The notes: generated from the letters alone by a model not told the origin. 64,000 nucleotides of DNA from Paenibacillus tarimensis (GCF_021532315.1 NZ_JAKGAO010000013.1:124001-188000); one strand, 5' to 3'; numbered from the stretch's first letter, positions 52,679 to 62,463 are shown. Translations and numbers: made by a program.

Positions 52679-54205
52679 TTATGTGTGCTCCTCGAGCAAT
52701 TCATCCAGCTTCTTCTGCCGCCGGCGTTCCCGCCTCTGCATGTCCTTCCTCTCGCCTTCAAGCGCTTTGGCAAGTGACACGCACATGAATACCATAATAA
52801 CAGCAAACGGCAGAGCCGCCACTATAGAGGCCGTCTGCAGCCCCCCAAGCCCTCCGCTTAGCAGCAGCACGGCCGCAATAGAGGATTGCAGGATGCCCCA
52901 GGTGAGCTTGATCCGGTTAGCCGGGTTGGGGTCTCCTTCAGATGACATCATGCCAAGTACGAAGGTCGCCGAATCAGCCGAGGTTATGAAGAATGTGAGA
53001 ATCAGCAGGGTAGCCAGTCCCGACAGCAGCATGCCCAGCGGCAGATGGTCCAGCACGCCGAACAGAGCCATCGTGACATCGGATGCCACAACTTCGCCCA
53101 GTTGAATGCCTTCGAACATCTCCATATGCAGCCCAGTTCCCCCAAAGACCGCAAACCATAGAAATCCGAAAGCACTAGGAACCAAGAGGACGCCCAGCAC
53201 AAATTCCCGGATTGTTCTGCCCTTGGATACGCGGGCTATGAAGCTTCCCACAAAGGGGGCCCAGGCAATCCACCAGGCCCAATAAAACAAGGTCCACGCC
53301 CCTACCCATGTTCCCTGGCTGAATGGCGTCAGCCGAAGGCTCATCTGAACAATGTTCTGCAGGTAACCGCCAACCGTAGCCGTAAAGGTGTCGAACAGGA
53401 ACGAAGTCGGACCCGCGAACAGCACGAACAACAGCAGAAGCACAGCCAGACGCAGGTTAAGGTTGCTGAGGATTTTGATCCCCCGGTCAAGTCCAGTAGT
53501 CGCTGAGAGCAGGTACAAGACTGTCACAACGCCAATGATGGCCAACTGGTAACCTACTGTGGTCGGCAAACCAAACAGATGAGCTAATCCGCCATTGATC
53601 TGCAGTGCACCAAGTCCAAGTGAAGTTGCCACACCAAACACAGTTGCCAGGATGGCCAGAGTATCAATCGCTTTACCAATCGGGCCTTCTACCCGGCTGC
53701 CGAGAAGCGGCCTGAAGGTGGCACTAATAAGTCCTTTATAGCCTTTGCGGAACTGAAAATAAGCAAGCGCCAAGGCAATAACCGCATAGATCCCCCAAGG
53801 ATGGAGCCCCCAATGGAAGAAGGAGTAGCGCATTGCGAGCCTGGCCGCCTCGGCTGTCTGACTCCCTGCTTCTTCCGGCGGCATAACGTAGTGGGTAAGC
53901 GGCTCAGCCACTCCCCAGAATACGAGGCCGATCCCCATCCCCGCACTAAACAGCATCGCAAACCAGGTAAGAGTCGAATATTCCGGTTCATCATCATCGG
54001 CACCAAGCCGAATTTTCCCGTACTTGCCGAATGCCAGGAACAAGGCAAACAGCAGAAAGCCGAACGTCGCGAATAAATAAAACCAGCCAAACTTTTCAAT
54101 CGAGAACGTAAACGCCGCATTGGCTCCCGCAGCAAACTGCTCAGGAAGCCAAGCGCCAACAATAACGAACAAAGCAATAAACACCACTGCAATATAAAAA
54201 ACCAC
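52679..54205 (-). CDS. BCCT-family betaine/choline/carnitine transporter
   Basis: 508 residues, 12 membrane helices, sodium-coupled uptake of glycine betaine or related osmoprotectants (OpuD/BetP family). Family marks: FSAGMGIGLVFWGVAEPL, the tryptophan box FYWAWWIAWAPFVGSFIAR and TSADSATFVLGMM. The C-terminal tail is strongly basic and acidic (about 475-508), as in osmosensing BetP. The start is a GTG with GGGGG seven bases upstream. Monocistronic. Confidence 0.93.
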   Translation of the reverse strand: MVFYIAVVFIALFVIVGAWLPEQFAAGANAAFTFSIEKFGWFYLFATFGFLLFALFLAFGKYGKIRLGADDDEPEYSTLTWFAMLFSAGMGIGLVFWGVAEPLTHYVMPPEEAGSQTAEAARLAMRYSFFHWGLHPWGIYAVIALALAYFQFRKGYKGLISATFRPLLGSRVEGPIGKAIDTLAILATVFGVATSLGLGALQINGGLAHLFGLPTTVGYQLAIIGVVTVLYLLSATTGLDRGIKILSNLNLRLAVLLLLFVLFAGPTSFLFDTFTATVGGYLQNIVQMSLRLTPFSQGTWVGAWTLFYWAWWIAWAPFVGSFIARVSKGRTIREFVLGVLLVPSAFGFLWFAVFGGTGLHMEMFEGIQLGEVVASDVTMALFGVLDHLPLGMLLSGLATLLILTFFITSADSATFVLGMMSSEGDPNPANRIKLTWGILQSSIAAVLLLSGGLGGLQTASIVAALPFAVIMVFMCVSLAKALEGERKDMQRRERRRQKKLDELLEEHT

Positions 54206-54350
54206 CGCCGTGCCCCCTTCTTTGTCTTTCCTGTCTAACTAGCTGTTTCCATTACGGACCCTTTTTATTAAACGGATCACAGCCAGCAATAATCAGGATA
54301 ACAGTATTAGGGGGCGGGGCGATGGTTTGTCATAATTCAGCCGGATTAAT

Positions 54351-55580
54351 CTAAGATTGGGCGGTCTTGGAGGGCAGGTTAATTGTGGCATTCCTGTCGT
54401 CCTGCTGCCGTATCTGCAGCAGCATCAGCAGGGCAAGCAGCAGGCCGCCGGACGCGCAGTAGAAGAGCGCAGCATAACCAAACCAGTCGATAACCTGTCC
54501 AAGCAGCGGCGGGGAAACAATAGCAGCAAGCGAGGAAACAAGGTAATAGAGTCCCGTTCTTGTCCCTATGCTGCTCTCCCTCCCCGTTGCCACAACCAGC
54601 GGATAGGAATTGATATTGATACAGGCCCAGAAAATACCACCCAGGGCGAGCAGCAGCCTCAGCATGACAAGCGATTTCACGAAGCTGACTGCCGCGAAAA
54701 CAAGAAACAGCCCGCAAACGCCAGCCACAATGACGTTCTTCTTACCAAACCGGCTTCCCATCATACCGCTCGGTATAGCAAAGAGCACAAAGAACAGTGA
54801 GAAGAAGGTCAAGGAGAAGGAGGCTGCCGATTCATCCATGCCAAGATGGTTTTTACCATAGAGAGTGAACAGCGCTTCGACCCCTTGGTAGGAGACGAAC
54901 CAGAAGAAGACCGCTGCAAGCAGCATGACCGTCGTGCGGTTCAGCTCACTGCGGAGGGACTGGCCGCGCAAGCCACCGGCTACAGTATCAGCCGTTTCAA
55001 CATCCCCCTCCTCCTCCGCTTGGCCCCTGCGTTCCTTGATGAACCGGAATACGATAAACAGCGATACAAGCGTCACGGCAGCAGCGGCCAGGAATGGAAG
55101 AGAACGATCCGCCTGGTAGAGCATAGAGCCCCCGCCGAAGGCCATGATTGCACCAATGCCTCCCATGAAATTAATGATCCCGTTGGCCTGTGTCCGTTTC
55201 GCTTCCGGGGTGATGTCCGGCATAAGAGCAATAACAGGAGAGCGATACACACTCATAGACAGGTTCATTAATACAAGGAACAGGATCAGGGTCAGGAATC
55301 CGGTATGGAAGGGCACCAGCGTGACGAACAGGGCAGCCAGCGGCATCCCGACCAGCAAGTAGGGCATTCGCCTCCCGAACCGTGTATTGGTACGGTCGCT
55401 GCGTCTCCCAATCCACGGCTGAAGAAACATGGCAAAGTAGTTGTCGATGGTCATCATAAACCCGATCATAGCCGTGCTCTTCAGGTACGGCTCTAGAAAG
55501 AAGGGCACAAAGGCGTTATACAGCGCCCAGGTCAAGCTGATGCTAAAGAAACCAAAGCCGAGCAGCCAGGTCTTCTTCAT
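54351..55580 (-). CDS. MFS transporter, SLC45-like
   Basis: 409 residues, 12 hydrophobic segments, resembling SLC45/GPH-type sugar or metabolite carriers (FLEPYLKSTAMIGFMMTIDNYFAMFLQPWIGRRSDRT at the start, split here into helix 1-2 and loop). The ATG lies nine bases after the stop of the glycerophosphodiesterase gene, so the pair is an operon. It may import glycerophosphodiesters or the products, but sequence alone does not say. Confidence 0.85.
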   Translation of the reverse strand: MKKTWLLGFGFFSISLTWALYNAFVPFFLEPYLKSTAMIGFMMTIDNYFAMFLQPWIGRRSDRTNTRFGRRMPYLLVGMPLAALFVTLVPFHTGFLTLILFLVLMNLSMSVYRSPVIALMPDITPEAKRTQANGIINFMGGIGAIMAFGGGSMLYQADRSLPFLAAAAVTLVSLFIVFRFIKERRGQAEEEGDVETADTVAGGLRGQSLRSELNRTTVMLLAAVFFWFVSYQGVEALFTLYGKNHLGMDESAASFSLTFFSLFFVLFAIPSGMMGSRFGKKNVIVAGVCGLFLVFAAVSFVKSLVMLRLLLALGGIFWACININSYPLVVATGRESSIGTRTGLYYLVSSLAAIVSPPLLGQVIDWFGYAALFYCASGGLLLALLMLLQIRQQDDRNATINLPSKTAQS

Positions 55581-55589
55581 AACGGTTCA

Positions 55590-56330
55590 TTAAGCCCCTT
55601 CCTCAGCCAGCAGAGCGGCCAGCCTGTCCGGATAATCCGTAATAATTCCCGCTGCACCGGCCTTGATAAGCCGTTTCATGATAGCCGGGTCGTTAACCGT
55701 AAAGGGGTTGCAGATGACACCATGGCGCTTCGCTTCAGCAATCCACTCAGGCATTGCGGCAGGATAATAAGGATGCAGGGCATCCGCCGCCGCGCTGATT
55801 GCATAATCCCAGGGTCTGTAGAGCCCTTCCATATACAGCAGCCCTGTCCGGATGCCCGGTGCCAGCTGTTTGCAATGAACCATAGAATAATGATTAAAGC
55901 TCGAGAGAATGACCTGCTTCTCCATCCCGTGAGCCTCTACGGCTGCAATTACCGCTTCCTCCATACCCGGATAACTGACCATTCCATTCTTCAGTTCAAT
56001 ATTGATCGTCAAACGGTACTGCTTTCCCAGCTCAAGCAGCTCTTCCAGCAGCGGTATACGCTCACCTGCAAACTCGGGACCAAACCACGCACCGGCATCC
56101 AGCTGGCTTAATTCCGCAAAATCGGCTGCTCCGACCATTCCTTCTGCCCCGGTTGTACGTTTCAGTGATTCATCGTGAATCAGGACAAGCATGCCGTCAC
56201 GTGACATCTGCACATCCGTCTCAATTCCCGTTGCCCCCAGCTCCACCGCACGTTTGAAGGCTGCCATTGTATTCTCCGGCGATGTGCCAGAAGCTCCCCG
56301 GTGGGCATAATTAATGATGTTGTGGCTCAT
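55590..56330 (-). CDS. Glycerophosphodiester phosphodiesterase
   Basis: 246 residues, cytosolic (no signal peptide). Hydrolyses glycerophosphodiesters to glycerol 3-phosphate and an alcohol. The catalytic HRGASGTSPENT, the metal ligands ETDVQ and the general HDESLKRTT are intact; TIM-barrel GDPD family (UgpQ/YhdW type). The frame opens at 56384, but GGGAGG lies nine bases before the ATG at 56330. Followed by an MFS carrier in the same operon. Confidence 0.93.
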   Translation of the reverse strand: MSHNIINYAHRGASGTSPENTMAAFKRAVELGATGIETDVQMSRDGMLVLIHDESLKRTTGAEGMVGAADFAELSQLDAGAWFGPEFAGERIPLLEELLELGKQYRLTINIELKNGMVSYPGMEEAVIAAVEAHGMEKQVILSSFNHYSMVHCKQLAPGIRTGLLYMEGLYRPWDYAISAAADALHPYYPAAMPEWIAEAKRHGVICNPFTVNDPAIMKRLIKAGAAGIITDYPDRLAALLAEEGA

Positions 56331-56415
56331 TGGCCGTGTCCTCCCTGAATAACGAGATATAGACCCACTGTAGCACCGGTTCATTAAGCCTGTATTAACA
56401 CGCAGTACCTGGGGG

Positions 56416-56451
56416 AAGAAAAAAGACGGCCCCCAAGAGGAAGGCCGTCTT
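56416..56451 (-). terminator. Terminator of the nasB-nasC operon
   Basis: AAGACGGCC/GGCCGTCTT, 9-bp stem with an 11-base loop, followed on the minus strand by TTTTTTCTTCC. Confidence 0.87.
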
Positions 56452-56469
56452 ACCGGATATAATAGCTGG

Positions 56470-58626
56470 TCAAGCCTGCCTGGCTTTTAGCAGCGGTTCC
56501 ACGCGAATGGCACACACCTTGAAGCCTGGCATTTTGCATGTTGGATCAAGAGCCGGATTGGTCAGCTTGTTAACACATTGGCCGTCCCCCCAATGCATCG
56601 GAACAAAAACCGTATCCTCCCGGATGGATGCAGTCGTGCGGCAGCGGACGACGATTTCGCCACGACGTGAGGTAAGCCGCAGCAGCTCACCCGGCTGCAC
56701 GCCCAGTTTGCGCGCTGTCTTCGGATGCAGCTCTGCATACGATTCGACATCACGGGCAGCAAGGCCCGCACTTCTGCGTGTCTGTACACCGGTCAGATAA
56801 TGCGTCATCGAGCGACCCGTGGTGAGATAGAGCGGATAGCTGCTGTCCGTCTGTTCCGGCGGCAGATGGTTCGGTACCGGCATTAATACCGCGCGGCCAT
56901 CAGGATGCGCAAACCGGTCCTCGAACAGTCGGGCCGCACCCGGCTGATCGGTCGAAGGACAAGGCCAATACACCCCCTCTTCCCGGCGGAGCCGTTCATA
57001 GGTAATTCCGTAATAGTCAGCAATCCCTCCACGGCTGGCTACCCTTAATTCTTCGAATATGTCTTCCGCCGAAGAATAGCTGAACTTGCTGCCGGTTCCA
57101 AGCAGTTCGGCCAAGTCTGACAGAATGCGCCAATCGTGCCTGGCCTCGCCATGCGGCGCACGGCTCGCCTCCCGAAGCAGCACACGTCCCTCAAGGTTTG
57201 TTAGCGTACCCTCATTCTCAAGATAGGAGGTCACCGGGAGTACAAGATCAGCCAGACGAGCCGTCTCGGAGAGGAACATGTCAGCCACAATCAGATAGTC
57301 GAGCTTCTTAAGGCCCTCTTCCACAAAATCGGCATTCGGATTGGACACGATCGGATTCGAGCCCATGACAAGCAGAGTACGGATCTCGCCTTCATGCACC
57401 TTCTCCATCATCTCGTAAGCGGACACGCCTTTGCCAGGCAGCGACTCAGGCTCAACTCCCCATACCCCTGCGATATAAGCCCGGTGCTCCGGGTCCTCGA
57501 TGGAGCGGTAGCCCGGCAGCTGGTCTGCCTTCTGGCCGTGCTCCCGGCCGCCCTGGCCGTTACCTTGACCGGTGACCGCACCATAGCCCGCGCCCGGCTT
57601 GCCTGCATTACCCGTCACCAAAGCTAGGTTAATGAAATTTCTGACCGCCATATAACCATCCGTCTGCTGCTCCACACCCCTTGCGGTAAACACCATAGCC
57701 CCGGATGCTCTTCCGAAGGCAGCTGCAGCCTTGCGGATATCCGCTACCGGCACACCGCAGAGCGCTGCGGTCTCCTCCAGATCGATCGCCGACACATGGG
57801 CCTTCAGCTCTTCGATGCCGTTCGTCCGGTCTGCGATGAAGCCAGGGTCGGTCAAGCCTTCATCGAAGATGACGCGGAGCATTGCATTGGCAAGCGCTGC
57901 GTCCATACCGGGTTTAACCTTCAGGTGAAGGTCGGCAAATTCAGTCGTTCCGGTCTGGCGCGGATCAATGGCAATAATATAAGCGCCATTCTCCTTTGCC
58001 CTTGTAAAATAAGGCATTAGAGTAGGCTGGCACTCCGCAATATTCGTCCCTGCGAGCATGATGCAGCCCGCCGCCTCAATATCCTTCAGAGAATTGGTCA
58101 GCCCTCTGTCAATGCCGAACGCTTTATTGCCTGCCGAAGCGGCAGCCGACATACAGAACCGGCCATTATAGTCAATATAACGGGAGCGCAGCGCTACCCG
58201 GGTGAATTTGCCCAGCAGGTAGGCTGACTCGTTCGTAAGCGATCCCCCGCCGTACAGGCCTACCGAATCAATGCCCCACTTCTCTTGGGACTTGCGGATC
58301 TGCCCGGCGATGAGTTCATAGGCCTCCTCCCACGAAATCCTCTCCAGCACCCCATCACGGCGGGCCATTGGATAAGCTAACCGTTCGCTGCTCAGCGCAT
58401 GCTGGTACGCATGCATCCCTTTCACGCACAGCCTGCCTTCGGATGCCGCGTTCGGCAGCCCGCTTACCGTATAGCGCGGGCGCTTATACGGATCTTCGGG
58501 TTGCTGCGACTGCTCGATTTCCATCTTGCACTGTACACTGCAGAATGGGCATTGAGACTGCATAACAAAGGTTGACGTTTGGGCTGCTTCTGACATCTGA
58601 CCCGACGTTTCATTTACCATCTTCAT
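56470..58626 (-). CDS. nasC: Assimilatory nitrate reductase catalytic subunit
   Basis: Molybdopterin enzyme, 718 residues, cytosolic, reduces nitrate to nitrite for growth. An N-terminal [4Fe-4S] cluster is set by Cys26, 29, 33 and 67 (CPFCSVQC, LCVKG). The molybdopterin domains contain YNGRFCMS (Cys expected to ligate Mo), GTNIAECQP, and the C-terminal molydop_binding domain (PLYLTTGRSMTHYL). AGGTGA precedes the ATG, four bases after the nasB stop. Electrons come from NasB. Formate dehydrogenase is the main alternative in this family, but the neighbour favours nitrate. Confidence 0.93.
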   Translation of the reverse strand: MKMVNETSGQMSEAAQTSTFVMQSQCPFCSVQCKMEIEQSQQPEDPYKRPRYTVSGLPNAASEGRLCVKGMHAYQHALSSERLAYPMARRDGVLERISWEEAYELIAGQIRKSQEKWGIDSVGLYGGGSLTNESAYLLGKFTRVALRSRYIDYNGRFCMSAAASAGNKAFGIDRGLTNSLKDIEAAGCIMLAGTNIAECQPTLMPYFTRAKENGAYIIAIDPRQTGTTEFADLHLKVKPGMDAALANAMLRVIFDEGLTDPGFIADRTNGIEELKAHVSAIDLEETAALCGVPVADIRKAAAAFGRASGAMVFTARGVEQQTDGYMAVRNFINLALVTGNAGKPGAGYGAVTGQGNGQGGREHGQKADQLPGYRSIEDPEHRAYIAGVWGVEPESLPGKGVSAYEMMEKVHEGEIRTLLVMGSNPIVSNPNADFVEEGLKKLDYLIVADMFLSETARLADLVLPVTSYLENEGTLTNLEGRVLLREASRAPHGEARHDWRILSDLAELLGTGSKFSYSSAEDIFEELRVASRGGIADYYGITYERLRREEGVYWPCPSTDQPGAARLFEDRFAHPDGRAVLMPVPNHLPPEQTDSSYPLYLTTGRSMTHYLTGVQTRRSAGLAARDVESYAELHPKTARKLGVQPGELLRLTSRRGEIVVRCRTTASIREDTVFVPMHWGDGQCVNKLTNPALDPTCKMPGFKVCAIRVEPLLKARQA

Positions 58627-58630
58627 AGAA

Positions 58631-60979
58631 TCACCTGACCATTGCAGCCGATGCCGGCTGTTTATCGTTCATGGGTAACCGTTCCATGATTAATCCCAGC
58701 CGGGCCAGAAGCCCGCTCCGGAAATCCGGATCAAACAGCATCTCCCGCAGCTGTATGATCCCATGGCGTTCCACCCAAGCATACATTCGTTCCCCATAAA
58801 CGGCCGTCTCCCGGTACAGCATCAGCAGCGCTGCGGTCATATCCACCGCCCCTTCAGCCGTTAATCCGGTGCAGAGCAGCTCCCCTTCCCGCAGGAGACG
58901 GCCATCCTGACCGCCCACGTACAGCTCATATCCCTCCGGTACGCCAACAAGCCCGATATCCTTCGACAGTGTACCCGCCGGGTGCAGCGGGCTGGAGGAC
59001 ACGGCAATTCTGACAGGGGCCGGCTGCTCCAGTCCGGCAACACGCCTCTCGAGCACCGCCCCCAATTTGACCGAATCCTGAATCGCACCTTCCTCATAAT
59101 CCAGACCCCGGCAGGTGACTACGGTCCCGACAGGATGCCCATATGAAGCACTTCGTACGGCTTCAGGCAGCAGTGCCTCGAGTTCACCCGCCTGCTGAGG
59201 GGTAAGCCCCAGCAGATCCAGTCCGGCATCTGGGGACAGCTTGGCAAGCGGCACCCTATGCTGTTCCAATAGATCAGCCAGTCTCCTGAGCTGCCCGGCA
59301 TCCACGATGCCCCCGTAGAAGCGGGGGGACAAGACCACGCTGCCGTCCGCAAGCTTCTCACCGCCGCATCTGGTGTGCTCCTGCCCAAACACCGCTGTAT
59401 AATAACGGATCGCCGGACGGCATACATCACAGCCATGCGGCTCCTTCCATCCAAGGGCTGCCATAGCTTCCTGCGCATTGGCCCACCCGCCGCTGCGGAT
59501 CGCCTCTCTCACCTGCCCGTCACCAAGCCCGGTGCATCCGCACATCGGCAGCGGCCCGCCTTTCGCTTCATCCGCATGCTCAAGCGCATACCGGAGAACC
59601 GCCTCCACCAGCGGCTTACATCCGCCGCAGGAGCCGGAAGCACGCGTGCACGCCTTCACTTCCTCGACGGTCTGCAGTCCTTCATCAATTACCGCAGAAA
59701 TGATCGTCCCTTTGGTCACACTATTGCATGAACATACGGTGTCGGTGTCCTTAAGTGCCGCAGCGGCATCAAGGCCGGAGCCGCTGCCGCTTACAGCGGT
59801 CTCCTCGTCCAGCACCTTCGCATCTGCACCCTGCTTAATATAATTCAGCCACCTGCTGCCCTCGCTGCTGTCACCAAACAGCACCGCTCCGGCTATCCTG
59901 CCGTTTTTAACCGTGATCTTCCTGTAGGTGCCCTTGATGCCGTTATACTGCTTGAGGCAGGTATCCACCTCACTGTCGCGGATCTCCCCTGCTGAGAAAA
60001 CCTCTACGCCTGATACCTTAAGCTGCGAATATAAGACAGAGCCTTTATAGCCGGCAGTCTCCTCTCCGCAGATCGCCTTTGCCAGTATTTTGCCCTGTTC
60101 GTACAGCGGAGCGACGAGGCCGTACACGATCCCCCTATGCTCGGCGCATTCTCCCACCGCATAGATGCCATCTGCACTGGTTTCCATCCGGTCATTCACG
60201 ACGATCGCCCGGTTAACCTCAAGGCCGCCCGACTGCGCGAGCTTCACATTCGGCCTGACACCGACGGCCATAACAATCAGGTCCGCTGCAGTCTTCGTAC
60301 CGTCCCGAAACTGAAGCCCTTCCGCCCGTTTCCTGCCATAGATCCGCTCGGTTTGCTTCTCAAGCAGAAAACGCATTCCCTGCCGCTCCAGCTCCCGCTG
60401 CAGCATCGTTCCGGACTCGGTGTCCAGCTGACGCTCCATCAGGTAGCCGTTAATGTGAACAACATCCACTTCCATTCCCAGATTAAGCAGCCCTCTCGCC
60501 GCTTCCAGACCAAGCAGACCACCGCCGATAACTGCGGCCTTGCGGTAGTCTGCTGCCGCCTCGATCATCGTTTCACAGTCCTTAATATCACGGAATGCCG
60601 TTACACCCGGTTTATCCGCACCCGGCAGAGGCAGCATGAACGGGAGGGAGCCGGTTGCCAAAATCAGCTTATCAAACGGGATTACACTTCCCCGGTCAGT
60701 GGATACCGTCCGTCCCGCCGGGTCGAGCCCGACCACGGTTTCGCCGGTCAGCAGATTGATGCCCCGGTCCCTGTACCACGACCAGTCGTGAATAACGATA
60801 TCCTGGATTCCTGTGTCCCCTTGAAGCACCTTGGACAGCATGATACGGTTATAATTCGGATGAGGCTCCGAGCCTATTATCGTCACATCGAACCGGTCAG
60901 GCGATATTGCCAGTATTTCTTCTATACATCTGACTCCTGCCATCCCGTTGCCTACAAGCACCAGCCGCTGTTTCTCCAT
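58631..60979 (-). CDS. nasB: Nitrate reductase electron-transfer subunit NasB
   Basis: 782 residues, cytosolic, passes electrons from NAD(P)H to the catalytic subunit. Order: FAD/NAD(P)H oxidoreductase (about 1-320, VGNGMAGVRC, VIGGGLLGLEAARGL), a rubredoxin-reductase-like C-domain, two BFD-type [2Fe-2S] domains (CSCN...CGGC and CGCT...CDVC), and a C-terminal Nir/Sir ferredoxin-like half domain. The siroheme/Fe-S cysteines are missing there (CRGLDYEEGA), so it is NasB rather than the nitrite reductase NasD/NirB. AGGGGG is six bases before the ATG at 60979; the ATG at 60985 lacks a spaced ribosome site. First gene of the operon. Confidence 0.92.
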   Translation of the reverse strand: MEKQRLVLVGNGMAGVRCIEEILAISPDRFDVTIIGSEPHPNYNRIMLSKVLQGDTGIQDIVIHDWSWYRDRGINLLTGETVVGLDPAGRTVSTDRGSVIPFDKLILATGSLPFMLPLPGADKPGVTAFRDIKDCETMIEAAADYRKAAVIGGGLLGLEAARGLLNLGMEVDVVHINGYLMERQLDTESGTMLQRELERQGMRFLLEKQTERIYGRKRAEGLQFRDGTKTAADLIVMAVGVRPNVKLAQSGGLEVNRAIVVNDRMETSADGIYAVGECAEHRGIVYGLVAPLYEQGKILAKAICGEETAGYKGSVLYSQLKVSGVEVFSAGEIRDSEVDTCLKQYNGIKGTYRKITVKNGRIAGAVLFGDSSEGSRWLNYIKQGADAKVLDEETAVSGSGSGLDAAAALKDTDTVCSCNSVTKGTIISAVIDEGLQTVEEVKACTRASGSCGGCKPLVEAVLRYALEHADEAKGGPLPMCGCTGLGDGQVREAIRSGGWANAQEAMAALGWKEPHGCDVCRPAIRYYTAVFGQEHTRCGGEKLADGSVVLSPRFYGGIVDAGQLRRLADLLEQHRVPLAKLSPDAGLDLLGLTPQQAGELEALLPEAVRSASYGHPVGTVVTCRGLDYEEGAIQDSVKLGAVLERRVAGLEQPAPVRIAVSSSPLHPAGTLSKDIGLVGVPEGYELYVGGQDGRLLREGELLCTGLTAEGAVDMTAALLMLYRETAVYGERMYAWVERHGIIQLREMLFDPDFRSGLLARLGLIMERLPMNDKQPASAAMVR

Positions 60980-61084
60980 AACCATCCCCCTCTGTCAAAA
61001 CGTCAGACAATCTTAATACAGGAAGGTTACCTGACATGTTACACGCATAGGTTTACGAAATATTAGATGAATTTTGCTAAATGA

Positions 61085-61101
61085 TGTTAACTAACATGAC
61101 A
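61085..61101 (-). promoter_or_regulatory. TnrA/GlnR box upstream of nasB
   Basis: TGTTAACTAACATGACA fits TGTNA-N7-TNACA exactly, 106 bases before the nasB start. Activation by TnrA under nitrogen limitation is established for Bacillus nas genes; Paenibacillus may use GlnR. Confidence 0.75.
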
Positions 61102-61261
61102 TATAAGCTGTAAAGTTACTGTAACCCACGCGAAACAATTGCGCAAGACATAAACGATGTAAATATACCGATCACCATATAAGAAATATTTATCGCTTGC
61201 CCGTCCCGAGCCTCACTTAATCCCCGACTGCGGACCAGGTGTGAAAACCGCCGCGGGTCCG

Positions 61262-61291
61262 TTACCAGCCCCCCCGCTTTCCCTCTACAAT
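61262..61291 (+). promoter_or_regulatory. Possible promoter of pspC-pspA
   Basis: TTACCA (61262-61267), 18 bp, TACAAT (61286-61291), about 100 bases before pspC. No clear ECF-type (TGAAAC-N16-CGTA) promoter was found. Confidence 0.4.
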
Positions 61292-61399
61292 AGAGACATG
61301 AAGAAAATAAACGAGCGATCGATTGGGCCCTAGTGAAGACGGCGCACCGCCGACCTCCTGCAGCCCGTCCATACTCTGAACAAGGAGCAGTGATTTGTT

Positions 61400-61636
61400 A
61401 TGAACAAACTGTATCGGTCACGCACAGACCGCAAGCTGTCGGGCTTGTGCGGGGGCATAGCTGAATGGCTGAAGATGGATGCCAGCTTCATCCGGATTAT
61501 CGTCCTCTTAACCACTCTGTTCAGCTGCGGCAGCATGCTGCTGATTTATATTGCTGCATCGGTCATCACGCCCAAGGCACCCGTGCTGCATATGAACCCT
61601 GATTTTGACCCTTTCAACGGATACCGCTATAACTAA
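61400..61636 (+). CDS. pspC: PspC-domain membrane protein
   Basis: 78 residues: basic N-terminus (KLYRSRTDRKLSGLCGGIAEWL), then one membrane helix (FIRIIVLLTTLFSCGSMLLIYIAA). Small single-domain PspC. In phage-shock-type systems it sits in the membrane and relays envelope stress to PspA, encoded 57 bases downstream. AAGGAGCAG lies before the ATG. Confidence 0.9.
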   Translation: MNKLYRSRTDRKLSGLCGGIAEWLKMDASFIRIIVLLTTLFSCGSMLLIYIAASVITPKAPVLHMNPDFDPFNGYRYN

Positions 61637-61693
61637 AAATAATCTTCCGCCCGCCCTTGGTGGCCGGCCACAACTTGAAGGAGTGAACTTGGA

Positions 61694-62401
61694 ATGAGTA
61701 TATTGCAGCGATTGGTTGATGTGACGAAGGCAGCCGCCCATGAAGCGCTGAATAAGCTGGAAGACCCGGTGATGATGCTGAACCATTACAGCCGCCAGAT
61801 GGAAGAGGAGCTTGAAGAAGCACGCGCAGCCTTGCTGAGAGAGCAGGCAACCGCACTTTCAATGCAGCGCCGCCAGGAGGAGTACACACGTATGGCGGAG
61901 CATGCTGAGAATGCGGCATCATCCGCTCTGGCAGAAGGCCGTGAACAGGACGCACGAGCGGCATTAAGCGATAAAATCGCCATAGCCGCTCAGGCTGAGC
62001 AGCATCAGATTTGGAAGGAAGAAGCCTCTAGTCGTGCAGTAGATCTGGAGGGCCGCATTCAGGCGGCCGAGGCAGAGCTGCAGCGGATGCACGAGAAGCG
62101 TGAGGAGCTGGTTCAGCGAGCCGGCAAGGCCGCATTTTATCACCAGGCGCCTTACAACAACTGCACATTTGACGGTCGGGACGCCGCCCGCGGATTTAGA
62201 CGCATGGAAGAGAAAATCATTCAGCGCGAAGCTGAAGCTGAACAAATCCGCGCTTTCCGTCCAGGCGCAGACTGCTCTGGCTTCAGCCCTTACCACACAG
62301 CTTACCGGGGTGCAGAAGCGGATCAGCGGGATAACAGGATCGACGTTGAGCTTGAGAAGCTCCGCCAGAGTCTGGCCTCTTCGGAAAGCTCCAGCCGTTA
62401 G
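61694..62401 (+). CDS. pspA: PspA/IM30 family protein
   Basis: 235 residues, almost wholly helical coiled coil, peripheral to the membrane, stabilising damaged membranes by ESCRT-III-like assembly. The N-terminal amphipathic helix MSILQRLVDVTKAAAHEALN and the family segment KLEDPVMMLNHYSRQMEEEL are clear. AAGGAGTGA precedes the ATG. It follows pspC in an operon closed by a terminator. Compared with LiaH/PspA, the region after 165 has extra Arg/Asp-rich sequence. Confidence 0.92.
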   Translation: MSILQRLVDVTKAAAHEALNKLEDPVMMLNHYSRQMEEELEEARAALLREQATALSMQRRQEEYTRMAEHAENAASSALAEGREQDARAALSDKIAIAAQAEQHQIWKEEASSRAVDLEGRIQAAEAELQRMHEKREELVQRAGKAAFYHQAPYNNCTFDGRDAARGFRRMEEKIIQREAEAEQIRAFRPGADCSGFSPYHTAYRGAEADQRDNRIDVELEKLRQSLASSESSSR

Positions 62402-62428
62402 AACAGAACCCCCATTCACTATATGAAG

Positions 62429-62463
62429 CAGGCCGTTTGCCAATAAGGGAACGGCCTGTTTTA
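62429..62463 (+). terminator. Terminator after pspA
   Basis: CAGGCCGTT (62429-62437) pairs with AACGGCCTG (62450-62458) around 12 bases, then TTTTATG. Confidence 0.88.

Noticed and set aside
60137-61066. Open frame of 309 codons antisense to nasB
   Set aside because: It lies opposite a well-supported gene, has no ribosome site and reads as low-complexity, His/Arg-rich sequence typical of a shadow frame.
61225-61265. Possible sigma-W promoter (TGAAAA ... CGTT) before pspC
   Set aside because: The spacer is about 12 bp instead of 16 and the -10 does not match CGTA.
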